DNA from: Isoetes taiwanensis
Taxonomy: Eukaryota > Streptophyta > Lycopodiopsida > Isoetales > Isoetaceae
Assembly: GCA_021234155.1 (NCBI GenBank)
Contig: JAJEKV010000822.1
Location: forward strand, 20,776-84,775
DNA: 64,000 nucleotides
Reading direction: 5' to 3'
A program made the translations under genes and the position numbers. The notes below the pieces were generated by a model. That model saw only the letters and a program-made list of their open reading frames with translations. It did no database searches and was not told the origin of the DNA. Shown here in pieces: positions 1-11,262 of the stretch (position 1 is the first letter of the stretch; each line of letters begins with the position of its first letter).

Positions 1-986
1 AAGCACATTCAGGACACGAATAGATGATGTCGTGGTAGAATGTAGAATATGAAACACAACATGAAGGTGCCTTGTTTGCTAGGGATGGTACAAATCTACA
101 AGTGACATTCCAAGTTCCTGCACATACATACATGACAAGAAGTAAGGAAACAATATATGGTTATAAATCCTAAAAAGACATTATAACATTTCTATAACCT
201 ATATAAAAGTCTATATGAAAAATAAAAGGGTACCAACTTAGAGCTTGAGTGAATCTCCGTCCATCTGGAGTAGGAAATAGACTAGATTGGACTATCATAG
301 CTGGGCTGCATACATAGCCCGTTCCTAGACCAATGGTAAAGTTAGTTGGAGGAGTAACAGTAGCATTATTTGTCCCTGGAATGTTGCCTATTGTGATCTG
401 AAATGCAGCTTGAGAGTTGATAGGGTCCTGTGTAACTGTTGATAACACTCCACTTCTACAACAATTGGCAACTTTTAACTCATCTGGCGCGTCAAGTAAT
501 AAATCTACTACTGTTGGACTTTTCTTGCAACAATGTGGAATCCGTCCTTTGAAATGTGAACAATCTCCTTGCATTGAGGCTTGAGCTCCTAACATCTCCC
601 ATATTACTTCTCTTCTAGTCCATGTCCATCCTAAAACCCATCCGGGCAGCTCAATATGCCTCAGATTGTTGGTTGTTCACCAGTCTTACTTGTGCCTACC
701 AAAGTGTTGGTTAATGATATATAGAGAAAATAAAATAAACAATGAGAGATCACTTACAATGTACCCATCTTTAGTCCAAGACATTATGTCCCACTTGATT
801 GTGATGTTTCCATGTATATCAAGTGCTAATAAGATTGCAAGTGTGTAAGATAGAGATCGAAGTAGAATCAACATACAACAAGAAATTATAACAAGGATTA
901 CCGTCTAATGAACTCGCATCAAAAAAGAGAACATGAGGTATGCAATTAAATAAGAGGAACAACAAGAAACCCAAGAAGTTGCTCAT
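1..986 (-). CDS. COBRA-like GPI-anchored protein, 5' part (3' end beyond window)
   Basis: COBRA-like proteins are secreted, GPI-anchored proteins that bind cellulose and guide its deposition. Four minus-strand exons can be read: 986-902, 825-758, 695-238 and 117 to the window edge, with GT-AG introns of 76, 62 and 120 bases. Exon 1 gives a start Met and a hydrophobic signal peptide (MSNFLGFLLFLLFN). Exon 2 gives the family signature GNITIKWDIMSWTKDGY. Exon 3 gives RHIELPGWVLGW, QGDCSHFKGRIPHCCKK, VANCCRSGV and the FQITIG segment. Exon 4 gives TWNVTC, PSCCVSYSTFYH and the start of the CPEC cysteine motif. The C-terminal half and GPI signal lie outside the window. One base appears to be missing in exon 3 near position 665-670, just before RHIELPGW. 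It sits at a CTG, where errors are frequent in this window, so the gene is probably intact. Family assignment is strong; the paralogue is not determined. Confidence 0.88.
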
Positions 987-1304
987 GCTTTTTCCTAGCA
1001 CGCTTTCATTGATCCGATGAAATCTGTTTTGAAGAAAAAAATAGTTTCCCTTGCACCACTTCGGTTGTCGAAAAGGCATGTTTGAGTCGAAAATGATGAT
1101 ATTTTTGTGGTCAGCTAATAATAGCCAAATTTATTCTTAGTGTTCCATTTTTGCATCTCTTTAAGTATCAAGGTATATATAAGCATTCGGATAATGTAGT
1201 ATATACTAGTATTTGGTTAGGGTTTGGAGCAACATTCCCGCAGAGGTCGCTATTTATTCCGGCCACTACAGAAGCCGTAGAGGATAGAAGCGATTATAGC
1301 TTCC
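987..1304. other. intergenic stretch upstream of the COBRA-like gene
   Basis: This should hold the promoter and 5' UTR of the minus-strand COBRA-like gene. I see no convincing TATA box at a fixed distance and no other gene. Confidence 0.4.
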
Positions 1305-1499
1305 TTGTTAATCAAAGAGGCGAAGCAATTTCTACCGCCTTTGCTTTGCCTTTTTCTTGTTACTATATCTTACTTTGGGGCTCCATCAAATCACGGGTTT
1401 TTTGCCGCCATCTCGGGAGCTTTTGGACACAACCCATCTTCGTGTAAGTTGTTCTCGAGAACCTATGAACTAAATTGTGAAACCAATGATTCCGTTTGA
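1305..1499 (+). pseudogene. fragment resembling a GUB_WAK-type receptor-kinase ectodomain
   Basis: A 64-residue open frame starts with a hydrophobic, signal-peptide-like run (FLPPLLCLFLVTISYFGA). It continues into ISGAFGHNPSSCKLF and RTYELNCETNDSV. Spacing and cysteines resemble the start of the wall-associated-kinase galacturonan-binding domain (family pattern: ISYPF, then C, then YELxCENN). No downstream cysteine half, membrane segment or kinase can be followed, although open pieces continue to about 1,760. I read it as a truncated or error-broken receptor-like gene. The resemblance is short, so another secreted cysteine-containing protein is possible. Confidence 0.32.
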
Positions 1500-2828
1500 T
1501 TTGGACACAATCATTCTTTTTGTATGATAATATTGAAAGCGGGCTAAAATAGGAATGTGCAATGGGAAGCTAGGGTTGGAATATGCGGACATTGAAATTA
1601 ATGACTTTAAAAAGCGACTTCATTGTCTGTTTCTTAGACTAGCATAAGGCCACCTAATTTCTGATGTTAGGGAATAATAAGCTCAGATTCCGTTGCTCCT
1701 CTAGAAACAACTATTTTACCGCCTTGTTATCTAGCGTGGAGTAAAGTATTAAAATAAAAAAAAACCTTTCTGGTTATCTCTCATATTTCATAGGAAGTCA
1801 ATCCATATTGTGACCTTCTGTTAATACTGTGCAAAGACACTATACATGATTCAATTAAAGGAGCACCCACGAGGCGATATGCGAGAGCACCATATAGCGA
1901 GATGGATTCGGGGTGTTTTGTGCTTCAGCCTCCGGGATGGGATAATAGCATAAGTGACGCTTCTTTAAATTGCTTTTTTATCATTAATCTCCTCTATGGG
2001 GGTTGCATCCAACAAAGTAATGGATCATGTGCTTGTCCTCCATGCATCCTCCAACTTTGATACTTGAGGGAAGAATACGAGGAAATGTAGGATATGGATT
2101 TCTAGAAAGTTACCACATATTATTCTTGGATGCTGACTTCCCTTTATTCTTTTGGATGCACGGGCTTTGGAGGGCTATGAAGTTTACCACGACCCAAATC
2201 AGGGTATTGAAAACCTAACTCGCTTTAATTCATTGCCAGTGTGTAGGCATTCCTTGTTGCTTCATAGTGAAGTTCTATTCATTTTCTTGCCATTGTCATG
2301 GCTAGACATCCTTTTGTTGCTTGGAACAGGAATGGTGGAGCTTTTGGAGGACCTTTTCGAGATGAAGATGGCTATGGTAGAATACCATACACTAGGGAGG
2401 CTACGCACTTAAAGGGATGCATATGCCAGCTTCAAATGTTATTGGACATTGGCCTCATATAGGCTACTTGTAGATAGGCTTCTGTGCACACTTTGCAGAT
2501 AGGCTACTTGTACCAAGTCCATTGATACCAATAGTATTTATACGGTTTGTATAACTGCTACTATGAACGAATCATACCAAGGTACTCAGGTAGGTTATCC
2601 AAATTGATGTTACCAAATTTCAAAAAATGCACATAGCTTATCGAAAGTGAAGTCACTATTTCCCAAAAATATACACAGAGTGCCAAAAAATGTACAAAGT
2701 TTCACTGGTTATCGTTCTGCTCTCACAGAGTCAGAATCACAGTTGTTAGGTCACCAAGACAAATCATACATCGCCACCCATTGTGATGAACTCCGTAAGC
2801 CATCCACGGGGATTGGACAAGAATTCAT
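1500..2828. other. no recognisable gene
   Basis: AT-rich sequence with only short unrelated open frames. I see no domain, splice chain or repeat that I can support. Confidence 0.5.
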
Positions 2829-2866
2829 CCTCGATCACCTCGGCATTCCTCGATCACCTCGGCATT
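2829..2866. repeat. 19-bp perfect tandem duplication
   Basis: CCTCGATCACCTCGGCATT occurs twice head to tail with no spacer. It lies at the 3' end of the cysteine-rich minus-strand exon described next. Confidence 0.9.
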
Positions 2867-3309
2867 TGTAGCATTCGAAGTCACGGAAAAGATGAAACCT
2901 GAACAACTTGAACATAAGTTTCTGCTCTGCAAATACGACATTCCTCTTTACGGTCAGCACGTTGTTAAACCATCTCTCTTTGCAAATGATGCATTCAATA
3001 GAGTGTTCCATGCAATTAACGGCGGTAGCCCGTGAAGCGCCCCATGAGGCCCTGCAAAAAGATAGCAAAAGATGAATCGGTGAGACAAGAACGAATGGAA
3101 TCGGCAAGACAGGCTAATATCACCTGACTAACTGGCTTGCGTTTCTCATTGGCGAGCACGGCCTCGGCGCTGGAATTGATGTTCCCTGAACCTCGCAAGC
3201 TTGCCGTTTCAGTGGCCCTCCTCCCATTGCCGGCCCTTGGTGGCCTCATATCGGGCGCCATAGCAGGCACAGAACTCCGGGTTCCTCTCCGATGAGCGAA
3301 GCTTTGCAT
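2835..3309 (-). pseudogene. cysteine-rich transposon-gene remnant
   Basis: A GC-rich minus-strand reading runs from about 3,309 to 2,835. An acceptor (TTTTTGCAG) sits just before 3,051. The downstream exon reads MEHSIECIICKERWFNNVLT; after a one-base shift at a CTG it continues as KEECRICRAET. This gives a C-x2-C, then C-x2-C arrangement. Paired-cysteine segments of this kind occur before the helicase part of some plant Helitron-type ORFs, but no helicase or Rep motif is visible here. The function is not established and the comparison is only suggestive. Confidence 0.25.
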
Positions 3310-3540
3310 GCTTCAGAGAATGTCTCCGTCCCTGCGAGCGGGAAAGTTCAAATGACAGTCACATCACAGATAGGTAATGATGGATCTATTGCAGTTAATG
3401 ATGGCTACTGTTCGCCCTACAGTGCTGTGTCTCTCACGACCAGTGTATATCTATACCTTTCTATATCCATACCAGCGTAATTCTATATCTAGCTATATCC
3501 ATACGTATCTATACCTATATTCTGTATTTATACCTATGGT

Positions 3541-3830
3541 ATGTGATTCCCACCCCTACCCATTGGGTATAAATACTAAAGGTATAAATACTTGGGTGTA
3601 TTTATACCCATGGTATGTGATTCCAAGCCCTACCCATGCATTGTCCAGATAAACCACCAACTTGTGTCCAGATAAACCAATGGGGTATAAATACTCAGGG
3701 TATAAATGGTAGTCATTGACATTGGGTATAAATACTCCGGGTATTGATACTTGGTGTATTTATACCCGTGGCATGTGGCACCAAGACCTAACCATACATT
3801 GTCCAGATAAACCACTAGTCCACAAAAAAC
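3541..3830. repeat. degenerate direct repeats of about 100 bp
   Basis: Two related segments (about 3,560-3,660 and 3,722-3,818) both read: GGTATAAATACT, a second GGTATxxATACTTGG, GTGTATTTATACCC, a GTG-rich joint, then CATTGTCCAGATAAACCAC. The motif GGTATAAATAC and its complement recur several more times, giving small inverted repeats. Probably the edge of a small non-autonomous transposon; no coding content. Confidence 0.6.
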
Positions 3831-3885
3831 ATAGTTCTTAAAACTGCTGTGAAGCGTGATTCCATCACATATCTGATATACATAG

Positions 3886-4758
3886 TTACGCAAGGAGATA
3901 GTCTAGTGCTGCAAAGCAAGAAAAAATGAGAGCAGATGGTTCTATGGCAGCAATACCTAAAGTGAATGGTCTGCCTTCTTGATACAAGAATACACACTCT
4001 TGGTGTAGAGAAACCCACAATCTAATGGTCTCTGGAACATTTGGATGTAGCAGCCAAGTGTCTCTAGCAAGTTTGCGAGAGATATTGTACACATCATCCA
4101 TATCAAGAATCTGGTCACGGTTTTTCTCTTCAGAGGGGTTCATTCTCCTCTGCAGTGCCCATTCCTCCTCGTGCTTTATCATGACCTGTTGGAAAGTGTG
4201 GTTTTGATGAAGCAAATTCCTTGCCCAAAGCTTCTTCTTCTTAGATAGCCAGGGGGCCACATTGAACCTGGTTTTCTCACAATTTGGATCTTCCTTGGCA
4301 TGCGCTTTTGCGAATCGATGCGCTTCATCTCATAATAAGTTATCTTTGTCCACTCCGCCTCAAGTATAATTGCGCCGGGTTGGAAGTGGCACATGCACCC
4401 GCAGCTTGATCTTTGGGTCCCTCGAACCTCTTGCATTGAGATGGATCCAATCTCTTAGCCCTCAGCCACCAATGCCCTCGTGTCTTTTCAAGCACCTTTT
4501 GGTATTGGCCCGGAGGTCCTTTGGACCATAGGCACACCAAGAGGCTGCAAAACCATAGCCCCAATTCCATCCACGGTTTACATCAATCTCAAAATGCAAA
4601 GCGTAAAATGAACAAATAAATGCATTAAAAGAAAGAAAATACACCGGATAACACTCACATGGTGCGGTTGAGGTGCACATTTTAAATCGACCTTCCTCTT
4701 CGAGATCCCCGGTTTTAGCGGTTTGAAAACCTCTTGTAGAAGTTTGTGTTTGTGCCAT
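3886..4758 (-). pseudogene. MULE/FAR1-like transposase remnant (N-terminal part)
   Basis: Minus-strand open pieces can be chained from a Met at 4,758 (MAQTQTSTRGFQTAKTG) through a consensus donor (CAT/GTGAGT near 4,670) and an acceptor (TTTTGCAG near 4,550). They end at a stop near 3,886, with at least two frameshifts. The last piece contains MDDVYNISRKLARDTWLLHP, then RLWVSLHQECVFLYQEG and RPFTLGI. The order (helix, W..HPN, WV..H...VF.YQ, PF.LGI) resembles the segment just before the DDE catalytic core in plant MULE/FAR1-type transposases. The DDE core and SWIM finger are absent. It abuts the CACTA terminus at 4,804. Family assignment is tentative. Confidence 0.4.
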
Positions 4759-4803
4759 CACAGTTCTCCTCTCTCCGTTTATGAAATCACCGCCCTGTTT
4801 TGG

Positions 4804-5160
4804 CACTACTAGAGGATGGGGTTGTTTGTAACGTCGGTTTGCGACGATATGAAACGCCCATCGTCGAAAAAAATCAGGTGACGTTCCCATAACGTCGCAC
4901 AAAAATTTAAACGATGTCGAGATAGAACATCCCGTCCATAGCTTGGAACGTCACGGTCGACGTCGCAGAATGGCAAAAAATCGAAAGTAACGCGTTTACG
5001 ACATTGCACAAAATTCAAACAACATCGCGTGTAGAACGCCGACGTCATAGTTGGAACGTTCGGTCGACGCCGCATGGCCTAATACGTACACGCCGCACTA
5101 GCGACGTATCACGTCGTAAGTGCAACGTTAAACGTCACTGGCGAAACATCTCATTGCGAA
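4804..5160. mobile_element. CACTA (En/Spm-type) transposon terminus with subterminal repeats
   Basis: The segment starts with CACTACTAGA, the canonical end of plant CACTA transposons. It is followed by about 350 bp crowded with ACGTCG/CGACGT-type short motifs in both orientations, as in the transposase-binding subterminal regions of this superfamily. No matching inverted end (TCTAGTAGTG) was found further right and no transposase is seen, so this is either a solo or truncated end, or its partner lies outside the part I could match. Confidence 0.6.
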
Positions 5161-5262
5161 AGTGAAAGAATAAACACAAAATAAATACAAATACGAGTTA
5201 TTGAGGTGTTGGTAAGGCCTTAGGTTTGCTAGCCGAGGTTAGTTTGGGCTTACATATCACTA

Positions 5263-5540
5263 TCCTTATATATATACAATTATATTGAGTGTCACAAATG
5301 ATGTAGAGTCTCAAATGGTGTAGAGATTTATGCCACAAATTTTTGGTAGAGATTGATCTCTACCGGCCCATCTCTCAGTGATGGACGGCCCAGACGGTAC
5401 ACCGTGAACTCCCCAAGCATCCCTATTGTTGGTGTACCAAAATGTTGGTAGAGATTGATCTCGCCGCCCATCTCTCAGATGAACGGCCCACAACAAAAGC
5501 CCCCATTCATTAAGCCCCCAATTTATCCCCCCGCCGTTGG
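5263..5540 (+). repeat. dispersed head repeat, copy a
   Basis: Starts TCCTTATATATATACAATTA, then GTGTCACAAATGATGTAGAG and TGGTAGAGATTGATCTC. It then has an imperfect palindrome around GGCCCATCTCTC/GATGGACGGCCC and a second copy of the TGGTAGAGATTGATCTC block near 5,445. The same ordered set of motifs recurs at 13,677, 20,758, 26,334, 35,641 and 42,527, always on the plus strand. It stands at the left edge of the block carrying the 1.85 kb tandem repeat. Confidence 0.8.
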
Positions 5541-5903
5541 GCCCGGATCCGGCCTCCTTTGGATTTTGCTTGATTTACGCTTTGCCGCCAATAGCTCACA
5601 TTTTTAGCCCGAAAGTTGCCAAACATTTTTGGTGCCCGCTTTGGTGATTTCATGAGGGTTTCGCCTATGTTGGTAATGGCTCTTCTACACGATAAATTCT
5701 AGCCTGTGTTTTGGTGGATTGCTTTTTAATCGATTTATATGCAAACCTTACCGTAATAAAAAGCATTGGGTTCGTGTCTTTGGCATCCGCTTCTGTTTTG
5801 TTTAATCGTTAAAAACCGGGTTTGTTTATGCATTGCGTAAAGAGCAAGGATTCCGACCACGCTTTCAAGGCAGCCTTTGGACCTCTTCTTGCCGGTATAA
5901 AAC
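5541..5903. other. no recognisable gene
   Basis: Sequence between head repeat a and tandem unit A1. It starts with a C-rich run (AAGCCCCC-type) shared with the tails of other head copies; nothing else is identified. Confidence 0.4.
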
Positions 5904-7756
5904 ATAAATCGATATCCTTGCCTTACACATTCAGCGAACACACAAGGTAATCGCTTGGCAGATATGGGAAATGCAAAGATTCCGGAAGGGATTGGGCCCC
6001 GCAGTACTTTTCGCGGATTAGAAAAAAGATTCTATATCTCAAATAACTAGGTTTCTTCTAAGCTCTGCCTTGACAAAGATTTGGACAGAGAAAACCCCCT
6101 CGATTTTTGTGATGATATTGTAAGATCTTTTTTCATGCTATCGCAAGTCGCTTTTGATCTTTTAACTGTTCCTTTGTTTGTATTCTTAACATGCAAGTTC
6201 TCATTTTATGGTAGGCAACAATTCTTTAAAGCATATGCGTGTTGCCAATAGTTTATTGTGTAGGAGAGGTTTATAAATTAGATAAAAAACATTTTCGTTG
6301 TTGCATTAGCTCGCTCTTGATAACTCTCTGGCTCTCTAAGGTGTCTAAATCATGTAATTTTAAATATCATAAAGAGACATGGAGAAGTGGCCAGGTATGT
6401 AAGGTTATTGGGTCATATTTTCATCTTATACAATCGTGAAGGTGTCTATAGCAAAAGCCATGTATCGATGCAAACATGTTCTGAGGCGAGTGAGCAAGAG
6501 GATAAATGAGATCTATATTGTAAATCATGTAGAAAGTTGTAGCCTAATCTAGAGGTGTTAGACATGGTAGATGAGATGGTAGTATACTCTCCAATAACGT
6601 TAGCTCCATATACTCTTCTTTATCACGTTTTCATTGGTGTGGTTTATGTTCATTACGGGGTATCCTTTGTCTTGCGTGGGTTGTTGGACAGTTCTAGAAG
6701 AAAAATCTTGAATGCTGAGAATATGGTGGTCAGGGATACTGCATATTAGACAAATCCTCTGGAAAGGTTAGCTTTCAAGTGGTGAGTCCATCTTGCACTC
6801 CATCCTCCTCCAGTATGGTTTTTGAACCTCGCCGTAATGCAAACAACTACGCAACTAAGGTTTAGCCATGGACTTTTATCGTCTTTGCCGCAGTTAGGTC
6901 ACCGCTAAATATCTAGAGGTATGAATGGTAATGGTAGATGTAAAATTTTAGCTCATTTTAGTGATTGGAAATACCTCTGCTTGCATGCTTGGCGAGTAAG
7001 ACTCCATTAATTTCCACATATTTACGGGATTTTGCCGCAGATAACATCAGGCCGAGCGATGGAAATGATGCCGTGTACTTTAAACTAGAAATGACCGCCC
7101 TCATCCAGATCTCCTTCCGCCCTAAATGTGAAGCGGTGGCCATTTCGCCGGAATGGCTGCATGTATGACGGTGTTTGTGTCCAAAGAGATGTTTTGAAGC
7201 CGATTTGGAGAGACCCGAGCATTTTTCGATCACTTTGTTTCCGGATGGTGCCGAATACATGGCCTACGCCAAAAATATAGAAGTTTCGAGAGTACATGGT
7301 CAAAACAACAATTTTGATATGCCCTAGCGGCTTTCTCGTGATTGTATGATGCAAGGTAAGAATTCTATTCTATTCTATTTATTTTTCAGTTTTGGCTTTT
7401 TAGCTTTTCTTCACCGCTTTCTTTTTCGCCTCACGGGTGAATGTCAGATTTGAAAATGCTGGGGCTTAAATTACCAAAAGAGACCCATTGGACGGATTCG
7501 AATGTCTGCATGTGCCAACAGATGCTTTCTGCATTTTTACTGCTTTTTTGAGTTGCATGCCGCTTTATCGATTTTATTTATCCTGGCTAGACTTAGAAAT
7601 ATCTCAGTTCGAAAAATCAGAACTGTGGTTACTTCTGGGGAGCATTCATTTATCTGTTGCCTTCAGGAGAAATTCTAGGTGATTTACTCATTCTTGAGGC
7701 ACTGGATGCATACCTAGTGTAGACCTTGGCACATCTTTTTGTGGCATTGGAATCTA
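5904..7756. repeat. tandem duplication A, first copy
   Basis: This 1,853-bp unit is followed directly by a second copy (7,757-9,577), joined at ATAAAT(C/T)GATATCCTTGCC. The copies align almost throughout. Differences cluster at CTG/CAG sites: for example CTG at 8,859 reads ACG at 7,024, and GCAGCCGCAG at 8,869 reads GCCGCAG at 7,034. A larger difference lies near 7,440-7,500 against 9,290-9,330. Copy 1 has lost more CNG triplets than copy 2, and its coding potential is correspondingly more broken. Confidence 0.9.
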
Positions 7757-9577
7757 TAAATTGATATCCTTGCCTTACACATTCCGCGCAACACAAGGTA
7801 CTGAGCGCAGATATGGGAAATGCAGCATTCCAGTGGATTGGGCCCCCGCAGGTGCTTTCTGTGATTAGAAAAAGATTCTATATCTCAAATAACTAGGTTT
7901 CTTCTAAGCTCGGGCCTTGACAAAGATTTGGACAGGAGAAAACCCTCTGATTTTTGTGATGATATTGTAAGATCTTTTTCATGCTACTGTCGTTTTTGAT
8001 CTTTAACTGTTCCTTTGTTTGTATTCTTAACATGCAAGTTCTCATTTTATGGTAGGCAACAATTCTTTAAAGCATATGCATGTTGCCAATAGTTTATTGT
8101 GTAGGAGAGGTTTATAAATTAGATAAAAAACATTTTCGTTGTTGCATTAGCTCTGGCTCTTGATAACTCTCTGGCTCTAGCAGGTCTAAATCCTGTAATT
8201 TTAAATATCACAGAGACATGGAGAAGTGGCCAGGTATGTAAGGTTATTGGGTCATATTTTCATCTTATACAATCATAAGGTGTCTATAGCAAAAGCCATG
8301 TATCGATGCAAACATGTCTACAGGCAGGAGCAAGAGGAGCAACAGATCTATATTGTAAATCATGTAGAAAGTTGTAGCCTAATCTAGAGGTGTTAGACAT
8401 GGTAGATGAGATGGTAGTATACTCTCCAATAACGTTAGCTCCATATACTCTTCTTTATCACGTTTTTCATTGGTGTGGTTTATGTTCATTACAGGGTATC
8501 CTTTGTCTTACAGGTTGTTGGACAGTTCTAGAAGAAAAATCTTGAATGCTGAGAATATGGTGGTCAGGGATACTGCATATTAGACAAATCCTCTGGAAAG
8601 GTTAGCTTTCAAGTGGTGAGTCCATCTTGCACTCCATCCTCCTCCAGTATGGTTTTTGAACCTGTCGGTAATGCAAACAACTACGCAACTAGGTTTAGCC
8701 ATGGACTTTACTGGTCGCTGCTGCAGGTTAGGTCACTGCTAAATATCTAGAGGTATGAATGGTAATGGTAGATGTAAAATTTTAGCTCATTTTAGTGACT
8801 GGAAATACCTCTGCTTGCATGCTTGGCAGAGTAAGACTCCATTAATTTCCACATATTTCTGGGATTTTGCAGCCGCAGATAACATCAGGCTGAACGATGG
8901 AAATGATGCCAGGTACTTTAAACTAGAAATGACTGCCCTCATCCAGATCTCTCCTTCTGCCCAAATGTGTTAGCGGCTGGCCATTTCGGCCGGAATGGCT
9001 GCATGTATGATTTGGTGTTTGTGTCCAAAGAGATGTTTTGAAGCCGATTTGGAGAGACCCAGAGCATTTTCTGATCACTGTTTCAGATGGTCTGGAATAC
9101 ATGGCCTCTGCCCAAAATATAGAAGTTTCAGAGTACATGGCCGCAGCAACAATTTTGATATGCCCTAGCAGCTTTCTCTGTGATTGTATGATGCAAGGTA
9201 AGAATTCTATTCTATTCTATTTATTTTTCAGTTTTGGCTTTTAGCTTTCTCTTCACCGCTTTCTTTTCGCCTCTGGGTGAATGCTGTAGATTTGAAAATG
9301 CCGGGCGAAATTGCAAAGAGACATGTCTGCATGTGCCAACAGATGCTTTCTGCATTTTTACTGCTTTTTTGAGTTGCATGCCGCTTTATCGATTTTATTT
9401 ATCCTGGCTAGACTTAGAAATATCTCAGTTCGAAAAATCAGAACTGTGGTTACTTCTGGGGAGCATTCATTTATCTGTTGCCTTCAGGAGAAATTCTAGG
9501 TGATTTACTCATTCTTGAGGCACTGGATACGTACCTAGTGTAGACCTTGGCACATCTTTTTGTGGCATTGGAATCTA
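7757..9577. repeat. tandem duplication A, second copy
   Basis: Second copy of the 1.85 kb unit. After 9,577 the sequence continues into unique DNA (ACTGTCTAGATC), whereas at the end of copy 1 it jumps back to the unit start. This copy preserves better reading frames and is the one to use for identifying what was duplicated. Confidence 0.9.
9038..9197 (+). pseudogene. exon-like segment with weak PP2C phosphatase resemblance
   Basis: The open segment reads KPIWRDPEHFLITVSDGLEY, then MASAQNIEVSEYMAAATILI, and ends at a strong donor (AAG/GTAAGA at 9,198). Plant PP2C phosphatases carry a comparable strand-loop segment (FLILASDG followed by an aromatic residue, E and a helix with SSQ), so a PP2C fragment is possible. 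The aromatic residue expected after DGL is missing, exactly at a CTG where bases are often lost here. The same exon lies at about 7,200-7,350 in the first copy with more frameshifts. No metal-binding DGH or RxDG motifs were found nearby. Confidence 0.3.
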
Positions 9578-9665
9578 CTGTCTAGATCATGCCGGAATCC
9601 TTCCCAACCACATTGGCAGTCGAAAAATTCTAGCTTGAGTTGCCATTTCTCATGTCAACTGTTTT

Positions 9666-9800
9666 ATGTGCGATGCTACAAATAATCAACTCAACATCTT
9701 GGGAACTAAAGCGGAAAAATGGAGCAAACCTGTTGTTTCTATTCACAAGCTTATCCTGAAGCGTGATTTTTCCAGGACGGTGAAGTTTGTAAGGAATCAG
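9666..9800 (+). pseudogene. exon-like segment, unrecognised protein
   Basis: An open segment reads LNILGTKAEKWSKPVVSIHK, then LILKRDFSRTVKFVRNQ, and ends at CAG/GTTGGT. Composition and the donor site suggest a real plant exon, but I do not recognise the family. It sits 90 bases after the second copy of tandem unit A and may belong to the same captured gene as the exon-like segment at 9,038. Confidence 0.35.
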
Positions 9801-10524
9801 GTTGGTTCTCTCAACTTGCGTTTTTGCCATTTTTCAGTCTGTTGTTCATACTCGGAATATAGATATTTGAGTGCTGAAGTTAAGAACCATCGATTCCCTC
9901 TGTGGATTTGCATTTCATTGTGGGTTTGAAGGATTCCACCACGTTTTAGATTTTCCTTACAAAATCGCCGTTCTAAACATTTCCTCACAGTTCTCTTGAT
10001 AATGCAAGCTTCGGGGTCTCATTGTTGGATTTATGGAGTCCAATGCTGTTCTTGGTTCACTGCCGGAAGGTAAGTCTTAGAGCAGGGCCATCTGCGGCAT
10101 GACTTTGGGGTGTCGCATAGCCGTTGCAGCTCCAGGGGATCTGTCACCAAACTGCGTACTAAAATTTGAAGCCAATTCGGCTAGTTTAGAGGCAGAATCA
10201 GATGGTCCATATTTTGGAGAAGAATTCGTTGCTGAATCCTGTGTTTTTTCCAAAAATTAACTTAATGCTTGAAATCACTGTCTGAGTTTAGGGGTACAGA
10301 AAATCATGTGGAGCGAAAATCAGTAATTACCCTGGAGCCTTTTAAGTTGACTGAAAAATGTTGTTCGGGTCCCTTTGCGGGTTCTCCTAGATGAATGACC
10401 AGCTCATTTTGTCCCTCTTCTGTAAGCAATAACCAGTTCTAATCCATGAAGACAGCAAGCATAACTGTCATAGATGGGAACAAAAAACAGCAGAGCTTAA
10501 ACAGACACGCTGTAGCTTACTAGC

Positions 10525-10748
10525 TCAGAAATGTGAAATGCTTATAATATAAATAGTAGTTTCAACCTCAAGGTCGTCAAGCTCCAGCTTTGTCACTCGA
10601 CCAGCAAAATCAATTAGCCAAGGTCTTTGCTTGTCATCATATCCCCATTCAAAAGTAAGCTCCTTTCCATGAAAACTTTCATGAAAACGCCCATCAATGC
10701 ACCAGGAAAACTTGCAATCTCCATCCATTCCCAGTAAGTTCTGTCTTC
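10525..10748 (-). pseudogene. exon-like segment on the opposite strand, unrecognised
   Basis: Reading on the minus strand from an acceptor (CTACTTGCAG) at 10,749, an open 75-residue segment contains MDGDCKFSWCIDGRFHESF, LTFEWGYDDKQRPWLIDFAG and RVTKLELDDLEVE, then runs to a stop near 10,525. The dense Trp/Asp pattern looks like a genuine conserved exon, but I cannot name the family. It is antisense to its neighbours (9,666 and the kinase piece at 10,990), so it comes from a different gene. Confidence 0.4.
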
Positions 10749-10989
10749 CTGCAAGTAGATTCAGCTCAATGGCACCCACTAATAGAATCTATCATCTACT
10801 ACAAAATCATTAAATGGTGAACCTGAGAATGTAACTAGCTCATCCTGACGAAGGTTTGTTTCCCTTCAAAATGTTTTTGATGTTTTTATGTTGGTTCTAT
10901 AGCTTTCGTTTTGATCTTATAATTGTTGAAGGATAATGCATGTTAATGAGTTATACAGCACAGCCTTCTCTCGTATTAGAATCGTCCAT

Positions 10990-11262
10990 GGAGGCATATA
11001 AGGATGCTGCCAAGAAACTTTGGCATGTGGCCAGGCCTACTATTTCCACAAGTCCTGTCAAAGGCACATCATACATCGAGATATCAAATCATGTAATATC
11101 TCATTTGGTGTAGACCATGAGCCTCGGATGAAGTACTCTACAGTGTACTTTCCAATCATGCACTTTATGATTGCAATTTTGGCCGAGCAAAGTGGCTTCC
11201 TCAAGAGTTGTCACGTCATATTGTTACACCTATTAAAGGCACAGTCGTTTGGGTATGTCAAG
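10990..11262 (+). pseudogene. receptor-like cytoplasmic kinase fragment (subdomains VI-VIII)
   Basis: The segment reads ACGQAYYFHKSCQRHIIHRD and IKSCNISFGVDHEPRM. After a frameshift it gives DCNFGRAKWLPQELSRHIVT and PIKGT. This is the catalytic loop and activation segment of a plant RLCK (family form: GLAYLHExCQRRIIHRDIK, then DFGLAKWLP, then HIVxPxxGTFGYLAPEY). The HRD aspartate is kept. The DFG motif reads NFG, and the APEY region is lost after a shift. The ATP-binding lobe and C-lobe are missing. It is a single exon-sized piece, not a working kinase. The KWLP wording points to the class VI RLCK subfamily. Confidence 0.7.
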
